Positions 49,371 through 59,489 of a stretch of 64,000 nucleotides of DNA are shown here, one piece after another. The notes under the pieces are model-generated. The model was given only the letters and a program-made list of their open reading frames with translations, made no database searches and was not told the DNA's origin. The translations under genes were made by a program, and so were the position numbers. Source of the stretch: Delphinus delphis (Eukaryota; Chordata; Mammalia; Artiodactyla; Delphinidae); NCBI RefSeq assembly GCF_949987515.2, contig NC_082694.2, positions 46,462,451-46,526,450 of the forward strand, given 5' to 3'. Every line of letters starts with the position of its first letter. Within the stretch, counting starts at the first letter, position 1.

Positions 49371-50420
49371 TATTTATAGTGTCTTCTGTCTCATGGAAAA
49401 TTTAAAATTTCATCTTACAAAATTCTTCAAACTTTCACTAAAATTCATCAGAATGTCTTTTGTCATTTGATGTCTTGTTTAAAAAGATCTTCCCTATCTT
49501 AACTTCATATCCATTGACTCTTAGATTTTTAAATATAACTATACATTTCTGCTGTTCTTATTGAGATTTTTCATTCATCTTGATTTTTGTGTGTGTGAAA
49601 ACTTTTACCTATATAATGAATTGTCTATTCCAATAATTCATCTTTTTTGAATAGTTTATGTTTTAGCCATTAATTTAAGTAACACCCATGTCATACTCTA
49701 GATTCACATATATTCCTTGTTGTATTTGGGGTTCTTTTTTTTCCTTTTTAGTTTTACATTCTCAGTTATTGTAGCTTATGATATGTTTGAATATTGGGTA
49801 GCTATTTGCCCTTTATTTTTCTTATCCAATATTGTCTTGCAAATTATTGTGCATTTAGTTTTCTCTATGAAGTTGAGAATCAGTTGATCAGGTTTGGTGA
49901 AAAGTCCAGTTGCAGACTCTATGTGGACTGCTTTGAAGTCAACATATTGTTTGGGGACTGTTGACATATTTATTTTAATGAGCATGTTATATCACTCTAT
50001 TTATTCAAGTGTTTTTTAACATCTAGAAAATATATTTTAGAGGTTTTTTTTGTTTGTTTGTTTTTTTGTTTTTTTTTTGTGGTACGTGGGCCTCTCCCTG
50101 TTGTGGCCTCTCCCATTGCGGAGCACAGGCTCCGGACGCGCAGGCTCAGCAGCCATCGCTCACAGGCCTGGCCGCTCCGCGGCATGTGGGATCTTCCCGG
50201 ACCGGGGCACGAACCCGTGTCCACTGCATCGGCAGGCAGACTCAACCACTGTGCCACCAGGGAAGCCCCTAGTTTGTTTTTTAAATGAAGATCCTGCATG
50301 TATTTGTATAGTCTTATTCCTATCTAAGTATTTCCTAGTAGTTACTGTGGTAAACGGCATTTTTTTCTGTTACATTTTCTAATTGGTTATAGGTAAAATA
50401 GAGAAAAACTATGGATTTTT
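49371..50420 (-). mobile_element. older L1 ORF2 fragment (antisense), left part
   Basis: Translation at 49776-49985 gives degenerate ORF2 ('ATGLFTKPDQLILNFIEKTK', 'KTILDKKNKG'). Nucleotide-level L1 resemblance runs from about 49490 to the L1-B insertion. The 3' UTR and C-terminus that should lie to the left are absent next to L1-A. It resumes at 58094 after L1-B. Confidence 0.7.
50046..50269 (-). mobile_element. young CHR-type SINE
   Basis: The minus-strand head 'ggggcttccctggtggcaca' ends near 50269, followed by B-box-like 'gggttcgtgcccc' and the body 'gagcctgcgcgtccggagcc'. The tail is an impure T-rich run (50043-50078, with G interruptions). It sits inside the older L1 fragment. The flanking duplication cannot be defined because the left flank is T-rich. 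Confidence 0.93.
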
Positions 50421-50641
50421 TTTTAATCTCTTTATTGGAGTATAATTGCTTTACAGTGGTGTGTTAGTTTCTGCTTTATAACAAAGTGAATCAGTTATAC
50501 ATATATATATGTTCCCATATCTCTTCCCTCTTGCGTCTCCCTCCCTCTCCCCCTCCCTATCCCACCCCACCAGGAGGTCACAAAGCACAGAGCTGATCTC
50601 CCTGTGCTGTGCGGCTGCTTCCCACTAGCTATCTATCTTAC

Positions 50642-50793
50642 GTTTGGTAGTGTATGTATGTCCATGCCTCTCTCTAACTTTGTCACAGCTTACCCTTCCC
50701 CCACCCCAAATCCTCAAGTTTGGTAGTGTATATATGTCCATGCCTCTCTCTAACTTTGTCAAAGCTTACCCTTCCCCCTCCCCAAATTCTCAA
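50642..50793. repeat. 76-bp tandem duplication in L1-B 3' UTR
   Basis: Two units (50642-50717 and 50718-50793) share gtttggtagtgtatgtatgt-type starts and 'gcctctctctaactttgtca'. L1-A has only one such unit (about 42803-42860). Confidence 0.9.
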
Positions 50794-50863
50794 GTCCATT
50801 CTCTAGTAGGTTGGTGTCTTTATTCCTGTCTTGACCCTAGGTTCTTCATGACATTTTTTTTTC

Positions 50864-53800
50864 TTAAATTCCATATATATGTGTTAGCATACGGTATTTG
50901 TCTTTCTCTTTCTGACTTACTTCACTCTGTATGACAGACTCTAGGTCTATCCACCTCATTACAAATAGCTCAAATTCATTTCTTTTTATGGCTGAGTAAT
51001 ATTCCATTGTATATATGTGCCACATCTTCTTTATCCATTCATCCAATGATGGACACTTAGGTTGTTTCTATCTCCGGGCTATTGTAAACAGAGTTGCAAT
51101 GAACATTTTGGTACATGACTCTTTTTTTTTTTTTTTTTTTTATGTGGTACACAGGCCTCTCACTGCTGTGGCCTCTCCTGTTGCGGAGCACAGGCTCCGG
51201 ACGCGCAGGCTCAGTGGCCACGGCTCACGGATCCAGCCGCTCCGTGGCATGTGGGATCTTCCTGGACCGGGGCATGAACCCGTGTCCCCTGCATCGGCAG
51301 GCGAACTCTCAACCACTGCGCCACCAGGGAACCCCCATGACTCTTTTTGAATTATGGTTTTCTCAGGGTATATGACGAGTAGTGGAATTGCTGGTTCATA
51401 TGGTAGTTCTGTTTGTAGTTTTTAAGGAACCTCCATACTGTTCTCCACAGTGGCTGTATCAATTTACATTCTCACCAACAGTGCAAGAGGGTTCCCTTTT
51501 CTCCGCACCCTCTCCAGCATTTATTGTTTCTAGATTTTTTGTTGATGGCCATTCTGACTGGTGTGAGATGATATCTCATTGGAGTTTTGATTTATATTTC
51601 TCTTATGACTAATGATGTGAGCATTCTTTCATGTGTTTGCTGGCAGTCTGTATATCTTCTTTGGAGAAATGTCTATTTATGTCTTCTGCCCATTTTTGGA
51701 TTGGTTTTTTTTTTTTTGTTATTGAGCTGCATGATCTGCTTATATATTCTGGAGATTAATCCTTTGTCAGTTGCTTCATTTGCAAATATTTTCTCCCATT
51801 CTGAGGGTTGTCTTTTGGTCTTATTTATGGTTTCCTTTGCTGTGCAAAAGCTTTGAAGTTTCATTAGGTCCCATGTGTTTATTTTTGCTTTTATTTCTAT
51901 TACTCTAGGAGGTGGGTCAGAAAGGATCTTGCTGTGATTTATGTCATAGAGTGTTCTGCCTATGTTTTCCTCTAAGAGTTTGATAGTTTCTGGCCTTACA
52001 TGTAGGTCTTTAATCCATTTTGAGCTTATTTTTGTGTATGGTGTTAGGGAGTGATCTAATCTCATACTTTTATATGTACCTGTCCAGTTTTCCCAGCACC
52101 ACTTATTGAAGAGGCTGTCCTTTCTGCACTGTACATTCCTGCCTCCTTTATCAAAGATAAGGTGTCCATATGTGCATGGGTTTATCTCTGGGCTTTCTAT
52201 CCTATTCCATTGATCTATCTTTCTGTTTTTGTGCCAGTACCATACCGTCTTGATAACTGTAGCTTTGTAGTATAGTCTGAAGTCAGGGAGCCTGATTCCT
52301 CCAGTTCCTTCTTTCGTTCTCAAGATTGCTTTGGCTATTCGGGGTCTTTTGTGTTTCCATACAAATTGCAAAATTTTTTGTTCTAGTTCTGTGAAAAATG
52401 CCAGTGGTAGTTTGATAGGGATTGCATTGAATCTATAGATTGCTTTGGGTAGTAGAGTCATTTTCACAATGTTGATTCTTCCAATCCAAGAACATGGTAT
52501 ATCTCTCCATCTATTTGTATCATCTTTAATTTCTTTCATCAGTGTCTTATAATTTTCTGCATACAGATCTTTTGTCTCCTTAGGTAGGTTTATTCCTAGA
52601 TATTTTATTCTTTTTGTTGCAGTGGTAAATGGGAGTGTTTTCTTGATTTCACTTTCAGATTTTTCATCATTAGTATATAGGAATGCCAGAGATTTCTGTG
52701 CATTAATTTTGTATCCTGCCACTTTACCAAATTCATTGATTAGCTCTAGTAGTTTTCTGGTAGCATCTTTAGGGTTCTCTATGTATAGCATCATGTCATC
52801 TGCAAACAGTGACAGCTTTACTTCTTCTTTTCCGATTTGGATTCCTTTTATTTCCTTTTCTTCTCTGATTGCTGTGGCTAAAACTTCCAAAACTATGTTG
52901 AATAAGAGTGGTGAGAGTCGGCAACCTTGTCTTGTTCCTGATCTTAGTGGAAATGCTTTCAGTTTTTCACCATTGAGGATGATGTTTGCTGTGGGCTTGT
53001 CATATATGGCCTTTATTATGTTGAGGAAAGTTCTCTCTATGCCTACTTTCTGCAGGGTTTTTATCATGAATGGGTGTTGAATTTTGTCAAAAGCTTTCTC
53101 TGCATCTATTGAGATGATCATATGGTTTTTCTCCTTCAATTTGTTAATATGGTTTATCACATTGATAGATTTGCGTATATTGAAGAATCCTTGCATTCCT
53201 GGAATAAACCCCACTTGATCATGGTGTATGATCCTTTTAATGTGCTGTTGGATTCTGTTTGCTAGTATTTTGTTGATGATTTTTGCATCTATGTTCATCA
53301 GTGATATTGGCCTGTAGTTTTCTTTCTTTGTGACATCCTTGTCTGGTTTTGGTATCAAGGTGATGGTGGCCTCGTAGAAGGAGTTTGGGAGTGTTCCTGC
53401 CTCTGCTATATTTTGGAAGAGTTTGAGAAGGATAGGTGTTAGCTCTTCTCTAAATGTTTGATAGAATTCTCCTGTGAAGCCATCTGGTCCTGGGCTTTTC
53501 TTTGTTGGAAGATTTTTAATCACAGTTTCAATTTCAGTGCTTGTGATTGGTCTGTTCATATTTTCTATTTCTTCTTGATTCAGTCTTGGCAGGTTGTGCG
53601 TTTCTAAGAATTTGTCCATTTCTTCCAGATTGTCCATTTTATTGGCATAGAGTTGCTTGTAGTAATCTCTCATGATCTCTTTTATCTCTGCAGTGTCAGT
53701 TGTTACCTCTCCTTTTTCATTTCTAATTCTATTGATTTGAGTCTTCTCCCTTTTTTTCTTGATGAGTCTGGCTAGTGGTTTATCTATTTTGTTTATCTTC

Positions 53801-54900
53801 TCAAAGAACCAGCTTTTAGTTTTATTGATCTTTGCTATTGTTTCCTTCATTTCTTTTTCATTTATTTCTGATCTGATTTTTATGATTTCTTTCCTTCTGC
53901 TAGCTTTGGGGTTTTTTTGTTCTTCTTTCTCTAATTGCTTGAGGTGCAAGGTTAGGTTGTTTATTCGAGATGTTTCCTGCTTCTTAAGGTGGGCTTGTAT
54001 TGCTATAAACTTCCCCCATAGAACTGCTTTTGCTGCATCCCAGAGGTTTTGGGTCGTTGTGTCTCCATTGTCATTTGTTTCTAGGTATTTTTTGATTTCC
54101 TCTTTGATTTCTTCAGTGATCACTTCATTATTAAGTAGTGTATTGTTTAGCCTCCATGTGTTTGTGTTTTTTTACAGATCTTTTCCTGTAATTGATATCT
54201 AGTCTCATGGCGTTGTGGTCAGAAAAGATACTTGATACAATTTCAATTTTCTTAAATTTACCAAGGCTTGATTTGTGACCCAAGATATGATCTATCCTGC
54301 AGAATATTCCATGAGCACTTGAGGAAAAAGTGTATTCTGTTGTTTTTGGATGGAATGTCCTATAAATATCAATTAAGTGCATCTTGTTAATGTATCATTT
54401 AAAGCTTGTGTTTCCTTATTAATTTTCTGTTTGGATGATCTGTCCATGGGTGAAAGTGGGGTGTTAAAGTCCCCTACTATGGATGTGTTACTGTCGATTT
54501 CCCCTTTTATGGCTGTTAGTATTTGCCTTATGTCTTGAGGTGCTCCTATGTTGGGTGCATAAATATTTACAATTGTTATATCCTCTTCTTGGATTGATCC
54601 CTTGCTCATTATGTATTGTCCTTCTTTGTCTCTTGTTATAGTCTTTATTTTAAAGTCTATTTTGTCTGATATGAGAAATGCTACTCTAGTTTTCTTTTGA
54701 TTTCCATTTGCATGAAATATCTTTTTCCATCCCCTTACTTTCAGTCTGTATGTATCTCTAGGTCTTATGTGGGTCTCTTGTAGACAGCAAATATATGGGT
54801 CTTGTTTTTATATCCATTCAGCTAATCTGTGTCTTTTGGTGGGAACATTTAGTCCATTTACATTTAAGGTAATTATCGATATATATGTTCCTATTCCCAT
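50864..54900 (-). pseudogene. L1-B ORF2 (endonuclease/reverse transcriptase), broken
   Basis: The start codon at 54898-54900 opens an intact N-terminus (MGIGTYISIITLNVNGLN). The EN domain follows with a nonsense codon near 54812 ('AEWI' then stop). The catalytic-type GDFNT lies at about 54460-54474 and an SDHN motif near 54215-54226. Frameshifts near 54380 and 54127 put the middle of EN in another frame; they compensate. The RT domain is then open for 816 codons (51673-54123), with FADD at residues 440-443 (52795-52806), 'KKSPGPDGF' and '[11 protein letters not shown]'. A T-run (A-run on the coding strand) at about 51708-51718 shifts the C-terminal frame. A SINE at 51128-51335 splits the C-terminus, and the frame ends at 50864. 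Not functional as a whole. Confidence 0.94.
51128..51335 (-). mobile_element. young CHR-type SINE inserted in L1-B ORF2
   Basis: The minus-strand SINE body (51145-51335) has a T-run tail (about 51122-51141). Target-site duplications of catgactcttttt lie at 51114-51126 and 51336-51348. Insertion in the ORF2 C-terminus makes it younger than L1-B, which is itself younger than the old L1 that holds both. Confidence 0.96.
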
Positions 54901-54959
54901 TTTATTAATTGTTTTGGGTTCGTTATTGTCGGTCTTTTCCTTCTTTTGTGTTTCTTGCC

Positions 54960-55853
54960 TAGAGAAGGTCCTTTAGCAGTTATTGTAAAGCTGGTTTGGT
55001 GGTGCTGAATTCTCTCAGCTTTTGTATGTCTGTAAAGGTTGTAATTTCTCCATCAAATCTGAATGAGATCCTTGCTGGGTAGAGTAATCTTGGTTGCATA
55101 TGTTTCTCCTTCATCACTTTAAATATGTCTGCCACTCCCTTCTGGCTTGCAGAGTTTCTGCTGAAAGATCAGCTGTTAACCTTATGGGGATTCCCTTGTG
55201 TGTTATTTGTTGTTTTTCCCTTGCTGCTTTTAATATATTTTCTTTGTATTTAATTTTTGACAGTTTGATTAATATGTGTCTTGGCCTATTCCTCCTTGGA
55301 TTTATCCTGTATGGGACTCTCTGTGCTTCGTGGACTTGATTAATTCTTTCCTTTCCTATATATTAGGGAAGTTTTCAACTATAATCTCTTCAAATATTTT
55401 CTCAGTCCCTTTCTTTTTCTCTTCTTCTTCTGGAACCCCTATAATTTGAATGTTGGTGCATTTAATATTGTTTCCGAGGTCTCTGAGACTGTCCTTAGTT
55501 CTTTTCATTCTTTTTTCTTTATTCTGCTCTGCAGTAGTTATTTCCACTATTTTATCTTCCAGGCCACTTATCCGTTCTTCTGCCTCAGTTATTCTGCTAT
55601 TGATCCCATCTAGAGTATTTTTAATTTCATTTATTGTGTTGTTCATCGTTGTTTGTTTCATCTTTAGTTCTTCTAGGTCCTTGTTAAATGTTTCTTGCAT
55701 TTTGTCCTTTCTATTTCCAAGATTTTGGATCATCTTTACCATCATTATTCTGAATTCTTTTTCAGGTAGACTGCCTATTTCCTCTTCATTTGTTAGGTCT
55801 GGTGGGTTTTTATCTTGCTCCTTCATCTGCTGTGTGTTTTTCTGTCTTCTCAT
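54960..55853 (-). pseudogene. L1-B ORF1 (RNA-binding chaperone), broken
   Basis: The start at 55853 opens 165 intact codons (MRRQKNTQQM...). They cover the N-terminus and a long coiled coil with hydrophobic heptads ('INSRITEAEERISGLEDKIV'), and reach 'IGVPEEEEKKKGTEKIF'. A single-base shift at 'ENFPNI' then gives a stop at about 55356. The RRM and C-terminal domain continue in other frames. The terminal 'KPALQ' is followed by a nonsense codon just before the normal end near 54960. ORF1p lacking the RNA-binding domains would not support retrotransposition. Confidence 0.92.
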
Positions 55854-56379
55854 TTTGCTTATCTTACTGTGTTTGGGGTCTCCTTTTTGCAGGGTGCAGG
55901 TTCGTAGTTCCCGTTGTTTTTGGTGTCTGTTCGCAGTGGCTAACGTTGGTTCAGTGGGTTGTGTAGGTTTCCTGGTGGAGGGGACTAGTGCCTGTGTTCT
56001 GGTGGATGAGGCTGGATCTTGTCTTTCTGGTGGGCAGGTCCACGTCTGGTGGTGTGTTTTGGGGTGTCTGTGGACTTATTATGATTTTAGGCAGCCTCTC
56101 TGCTAATGGATGGGGTTGTGTTTCTGTCTTGCTAGTTGTTTGGCGTAGGGTGTCCAGCACTGTAGCTTGCTGTTCATTGAGTGAAGCTGGGTGCTGGTGT
56201 TGAGATGGAGATCTCTGGGAGATTTTCGCCATTTGATATTATGTGGAGCTGTGAGGTCTCTTGTGGACCAGTGTCCTGACCTGTCTCCCACCTCAGAGGT
56301 ACAGCACTGACTCCTGGCTGCAGCGCCAAGAGCCTTTCATCCACGTGGCTCAGAATAAAAGGGAGTAAAAGTAGAAAGA

Positions 56380-56389
56380 AAGAATTAGT

Positions 56390-56420
<31 letters not shown>

Positions 56421-56960
56421 AAGGAGGGAGGGAGGGAGGAAGGAGGGAAGGGAAGGAAGGAAAAAAAGAAAGAAGATAAAGTACGATAAAATCTAATAAA
56501 GTTATTAAAATAAAATAATTATTAAAAAAACAAAAACGGACGGATACAACCCTAGGACAAATGATGGAAGCAAAGCTATACAGACAAAATCTCACACAGA
56601 AGCATACACATACACACTCACAAAAAGAGGAAAAGGGGAAAAAATCATAAATTTTGCTGTCAAAGTCCACCTCCTCAATTTGTTATGATTCGTTGTCTAA
56701 AGGAGGGAAGGAAGGAAAGAAAGAAAGAAATCAAGAAGGTAAAGTAAAATAAAGTTATTAAAATAAAAAATAATTATTAAGAAATTAAAAAGCGGACGGA
56801 TAGACCCCTAGGACAAATGGTGGAAGCAAAGCTCTACAGACAAAATCACACACAGAAGCATACACATACACACTCACAAAAAGAGGAAAAGGGGAAAAAA
56901 TAATAAATCTTGCTCTCAAAGTCCACCTCCTCAATTTGGGATGATTCGTTGTCTGTTCAT
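56380..56960. repeat. tandem 256-bp units in L1-B 5' UTR
   Basis: Two units each carry a GGAA/GAAA tract, an AAATAA-rich segment, 'cggacggata' (at 56537 and 56793), 'aaagctatacagacaaaat'-type and 'catacacatacacactcac' sequence, and 'gtccacctcctcaattt'. The exact spacing of marker sequences is 256 bases. L1-A shows a single, much more diverged counterpart at 48300-48545. Confidence 0.92.
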
Positions 56961-57986
56961 GTATTCCACAGATGCAGAGTACATCAAGTTGATTGTGGAG
57001 CTTTAATCTGCTTCTTCTGAGGATGCTGGGAGAGATTTCCCCTTCTCTTCTTTGTTCTCACAGCTCCCAGGGGCTCAGCTTTGGATTTGGCCCCGCCTCT
57101 GCGTGTAGGTCACCGGAGGGCGTCTGTTCTTCGCTCAGACAGGACGGGGTTAAAGGAGCAGCTGACTCGGGGGCTCTGGCTCACTCAGGCTGGGGGGAGG
57201 GAGGGGCACGGAGTGCGGGGTGAGCCTGCTGCAGCAGAGGCCAGCGTGACGTTGCACCAGCCTGTGGCGCGCAGTGCGTTCTCCCGTGGGAGTTGTCCCT
57301 GGATCCCGGGACCCTGGCAGTGGCAGGCCGCACAGGCTCCCCGGAAGGGGGGTGTGGATAGTGACCTGTGCTCGCACACAGGCTTCTTGGTGGCGGCAGC
57401 AGCAACCTTAGCATCTCATGCCTGTGTTGGGGTCCGCGCTTTTAGCCGCGGCTTGCACCTGTCTCTGGAGCTCCTTTAAGCAGCGCTCTTAATCCCCTCT
57501 CCTCGCGCACCAGGAAACAAGGAGGGAAGAAAAAGTCTCTTGCCTCTTCGGCAGGTCCAGACTTTTCCCTGGACTCCCTCCCGGCTAGCTGTGGCGCACT
57601 AACCCCCTGCAGGCTGTGTTCACGCCACCAACCCCAGTCCTCTCCCGGCACTCCGCACTCCGACCGAAGCCTGAGCCTCAACTCCCAGCCCCGCCCGCCC
57701 CGGTCGGGGAGCAGACAAGCCTCTCGGGCTGGTGAGTGCTGGTCAGCACCGATCCTCTGTGCGGGAATCTCTCCCCGCTTTGCCCTCTGCACCCCTGTTG
57801 CTGTGCTCTCCTCCGCGGCTCCAAAGCTTTCCCCCTCCACTACCCACAGTCTCCGCCCGCGAAGGGGCTTCCTACCTAGTGTGTGGAAACTTTTCCTCCT
57901 TCACAGCTCCCTCCCACTGGTGCAGATCCCGTCCCTATCCTTTTGTCTCTGTTTATTCTTTTTTCTTTTGCCCTACCCAGGTACGC

Positions 57987-58010
57987 GGGGGGGGGGGGGG
58001 GGGGGGGGGG
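57987..58010. repeat. 24-base G homopolymer
   Basis: An uninterrupted G run within the L1-B 5' UTR. The aligned position in L1-A (about 49212-49218) reads 'tgtggggag', a 4-G run. It may reflect expansion, or an assembly or sequencing length error. Confidence 0.95.
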
Positions 58011-58093
58011 CGGTTCTTGCCTTTTGGGAGGTCTGAGGTCTTCTGCCAGCGTTCCGTAGGTGTTCTATAGGAGTTGTTCCACGTGTAGATGTC

Positions 58094-58200
58094 AACTATG
58101 GATTTTTATATGCTGCTCTTGTATCTGACCATGTTTCTTGTTTTATATCAATTAATTTTTAAGCTGGTTCTCTTGTTGCTAGCTCTTCAACTAGTGTTGC
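58094..58200 (-). mobile_element. older L1 fragment (antisense), right part
   Basis: This is the continuation of the host L1 after L1-B ('tatgctgctcttgtatctga', 'gctggttctcttgttgctag'). Joining 50406 to 58094 restores ordinary antisense ORF2-like sequence. The right limit is uncertain. Confidence 0.65.
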
Positions 58201-58643
58201 TGCCTAGGTCTTCCTTTTCAATGGTTTGCCGTGATTGCCATTGAAAGGCAGCAAATGCTTCTGAACTTTACTGTCACTAGAATTGCTTCTCGAGTACTTC
58301 ATCGTCAACGTGCCTGCTGTTAACCCCAAACTCATTGCAAATGTACTTTACCCAGAAGCTAGGTTTGTCAGTATACTAATATGATGAAAATAATTCAGTT
58401 CCTAAATTACGTTTTGGAATACTGGGTGCATTTTGCCAAAAGATACTTGAAAGAGCATGTGTTTTCCATGGCTCTTGACAATTTATATTGGTCAAATATT
58501 TCTGTTTAATTTTGGTCTACTTGGGCTCAAAAATAGGGGCCTAGTTTTGGACAACAGGGAAAATACCTTTAAAATAGCTTCAAAAGTATTTATATGAAGT
58601 TAATTTAGGTTAGTTCCTTTGATGACTTGTCTCTGGGAATAGA
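58201..58643. other. unassigned sequence
   Basis: No gene or repeat was recognised between the old L1 and the palindromic element. Confidence 0.4.
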
Positions 58644-59082
58644 GTTGCCTAATAAAATACAAGATGACCAGTTAAATTTTTTTTTTTTTTTTTGCGGTAC
58701 GCGGGCCTATCACTGTTGTGGCCTCTCCCGTTGCGGAGTACGGACTCCGGACGCACAGGCTCAGCGGCCATGGCTCACGGGCCCAGCCGCTCCGCGGCAT
58801 GTGGGATCTTCCCGGCCGGGGCACGAACCCGTGTCCCCTGCATCGGCAGGCAGACTCCCAACCACTGAGCCACCAGGGAAGACCAAGGATGCCCAGTTAA
58901 AGTTGAATATCAGATAAACAACAAATAATTTTTTAGTGTCTGTCCTATATAATATTTGAGACATATTCATTCCATGCAATATTTGGGACATATTTATAAT
59001 AAAAAATTATTTGTTGTTTATCTCAATTTAAATTTAACTGGGTGTCTTGTATTTTTCTTTGCTACATCTGGTGACCCTGTCT
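58644..59082. mobile_element. palindromic MER-type DNA transposon, split by a SINE
   Basis: The left part ('aataaaatacaagatgacca', then after the SINE 'cagataaacaacaaataatt') is the reverse complement, with mismatches, of the right part ('aattatttgttgtttatctc', 'tgggtgtcttgtatttttct'). The centre lies near 58950-58990. Near-complete palindromy and no coding sequence fit a foldback MITE. The family name is not certain. Confidence 0.8.
58677..58884 (-). mobile_element. young CHR-type SINE inside the palindrome
   Basis: Minus-strand SINE with a T-run tail at 58677-58693, B-box-like 'gggttcgtgccc' and head 'cttccctggtggctcagtgg'. Imperfect target-site duplications lie at 58661-58676 (aagatgaccagttaaa) and 58885-58901 (aaggatgcccagttaaa). 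It interrupts the left arm of the palindromic transposon. Confidence 0.93.
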
Positions 59083-59489
59083 GGGGAGGCATTGTGAGCA
59101 GACATAGATATTGCGGTATGTAGACACCAATAGTAACAATGTGACCATCTCTTCTGATAAAGGAAGTAGTGGAAAACAGAAGAAAGTCACTTTCGGACAA
59201 AAAGACTTAGAAGTCTTATTCACTCACCTTGGTCTGTTCAGGGCTGGGAATGATGAATTTTTCAGCTTCTCTCTTCAGCTTAAGCCCCTCTTAGGAAAGT
59301 AGCAAAACAGTCATGTAATGTTACATAGAATTTATTTTAATATTTCTGCCACTTTTTGAGTTACATGTTTGGATTTGTTTCATTACAGTTTTAAAAAGAT
59401 AATTGAAGTAATGATAAACTAGGAGTCAGGGCCCTGAATTTGAATAGTATCTCAGTGCCTCTGTAACTATGTGACTGTAGCAGGCATTA
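59083..59489. other. unassigned sequence
   Basis: No gene or repeat was recognised. Confidence 0.4.

Larger units (their letters stand above)
50421..58093 (-). mobile_element. near-full-length young L1 (L1-B)
   Basis: A 7.7-kb antisense L1 with the 3' end at the low coordinate ('taatctctttattggagtat') and the 5' end at 'ccacgtgtagatgtc'. The 14-bp target-site duplication aactatggattttt is exact, at 50407-50420 and 58094-58107. On the element's own strand the duplication starts with AAAAA, as expected for L1 endonuclease cutting at T/AAAA-like sites. It splits an older L1 whose sequence continues across the gap. About 60 bases of the 5' end present in L1-A are missing. It is much less diverged than the surrounding old L1s but carries several ORF breaks. 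Confidence 0.96.
55854..58093 (-). promoter_or_regulatory. L1-B 5' UTR / internal promoter region
   Basis: About 2.2 kb upstream of ORF1. It contains two tandem A/GAAA-rich units (period 256), a CpG-rich stretch at about 57060-57860 and a 24-G run (C-run on the L1 strand) at 57987-58010. L1 5' UTRs hold an internal Pol II promoter that is normally CpG-methylated. The CpG content suggests that relatively little decay has occurred since insertion. Confidence 0.75.

Noticed and set aside
57081..57479. 132-codon plus-strand frame in G+C-rich sequence, possibly a host CpG-island first exon
   Set aside because: It lies entirely in the L1-B 5' UTR; the G+C richness belongs to the L1 promoter region.
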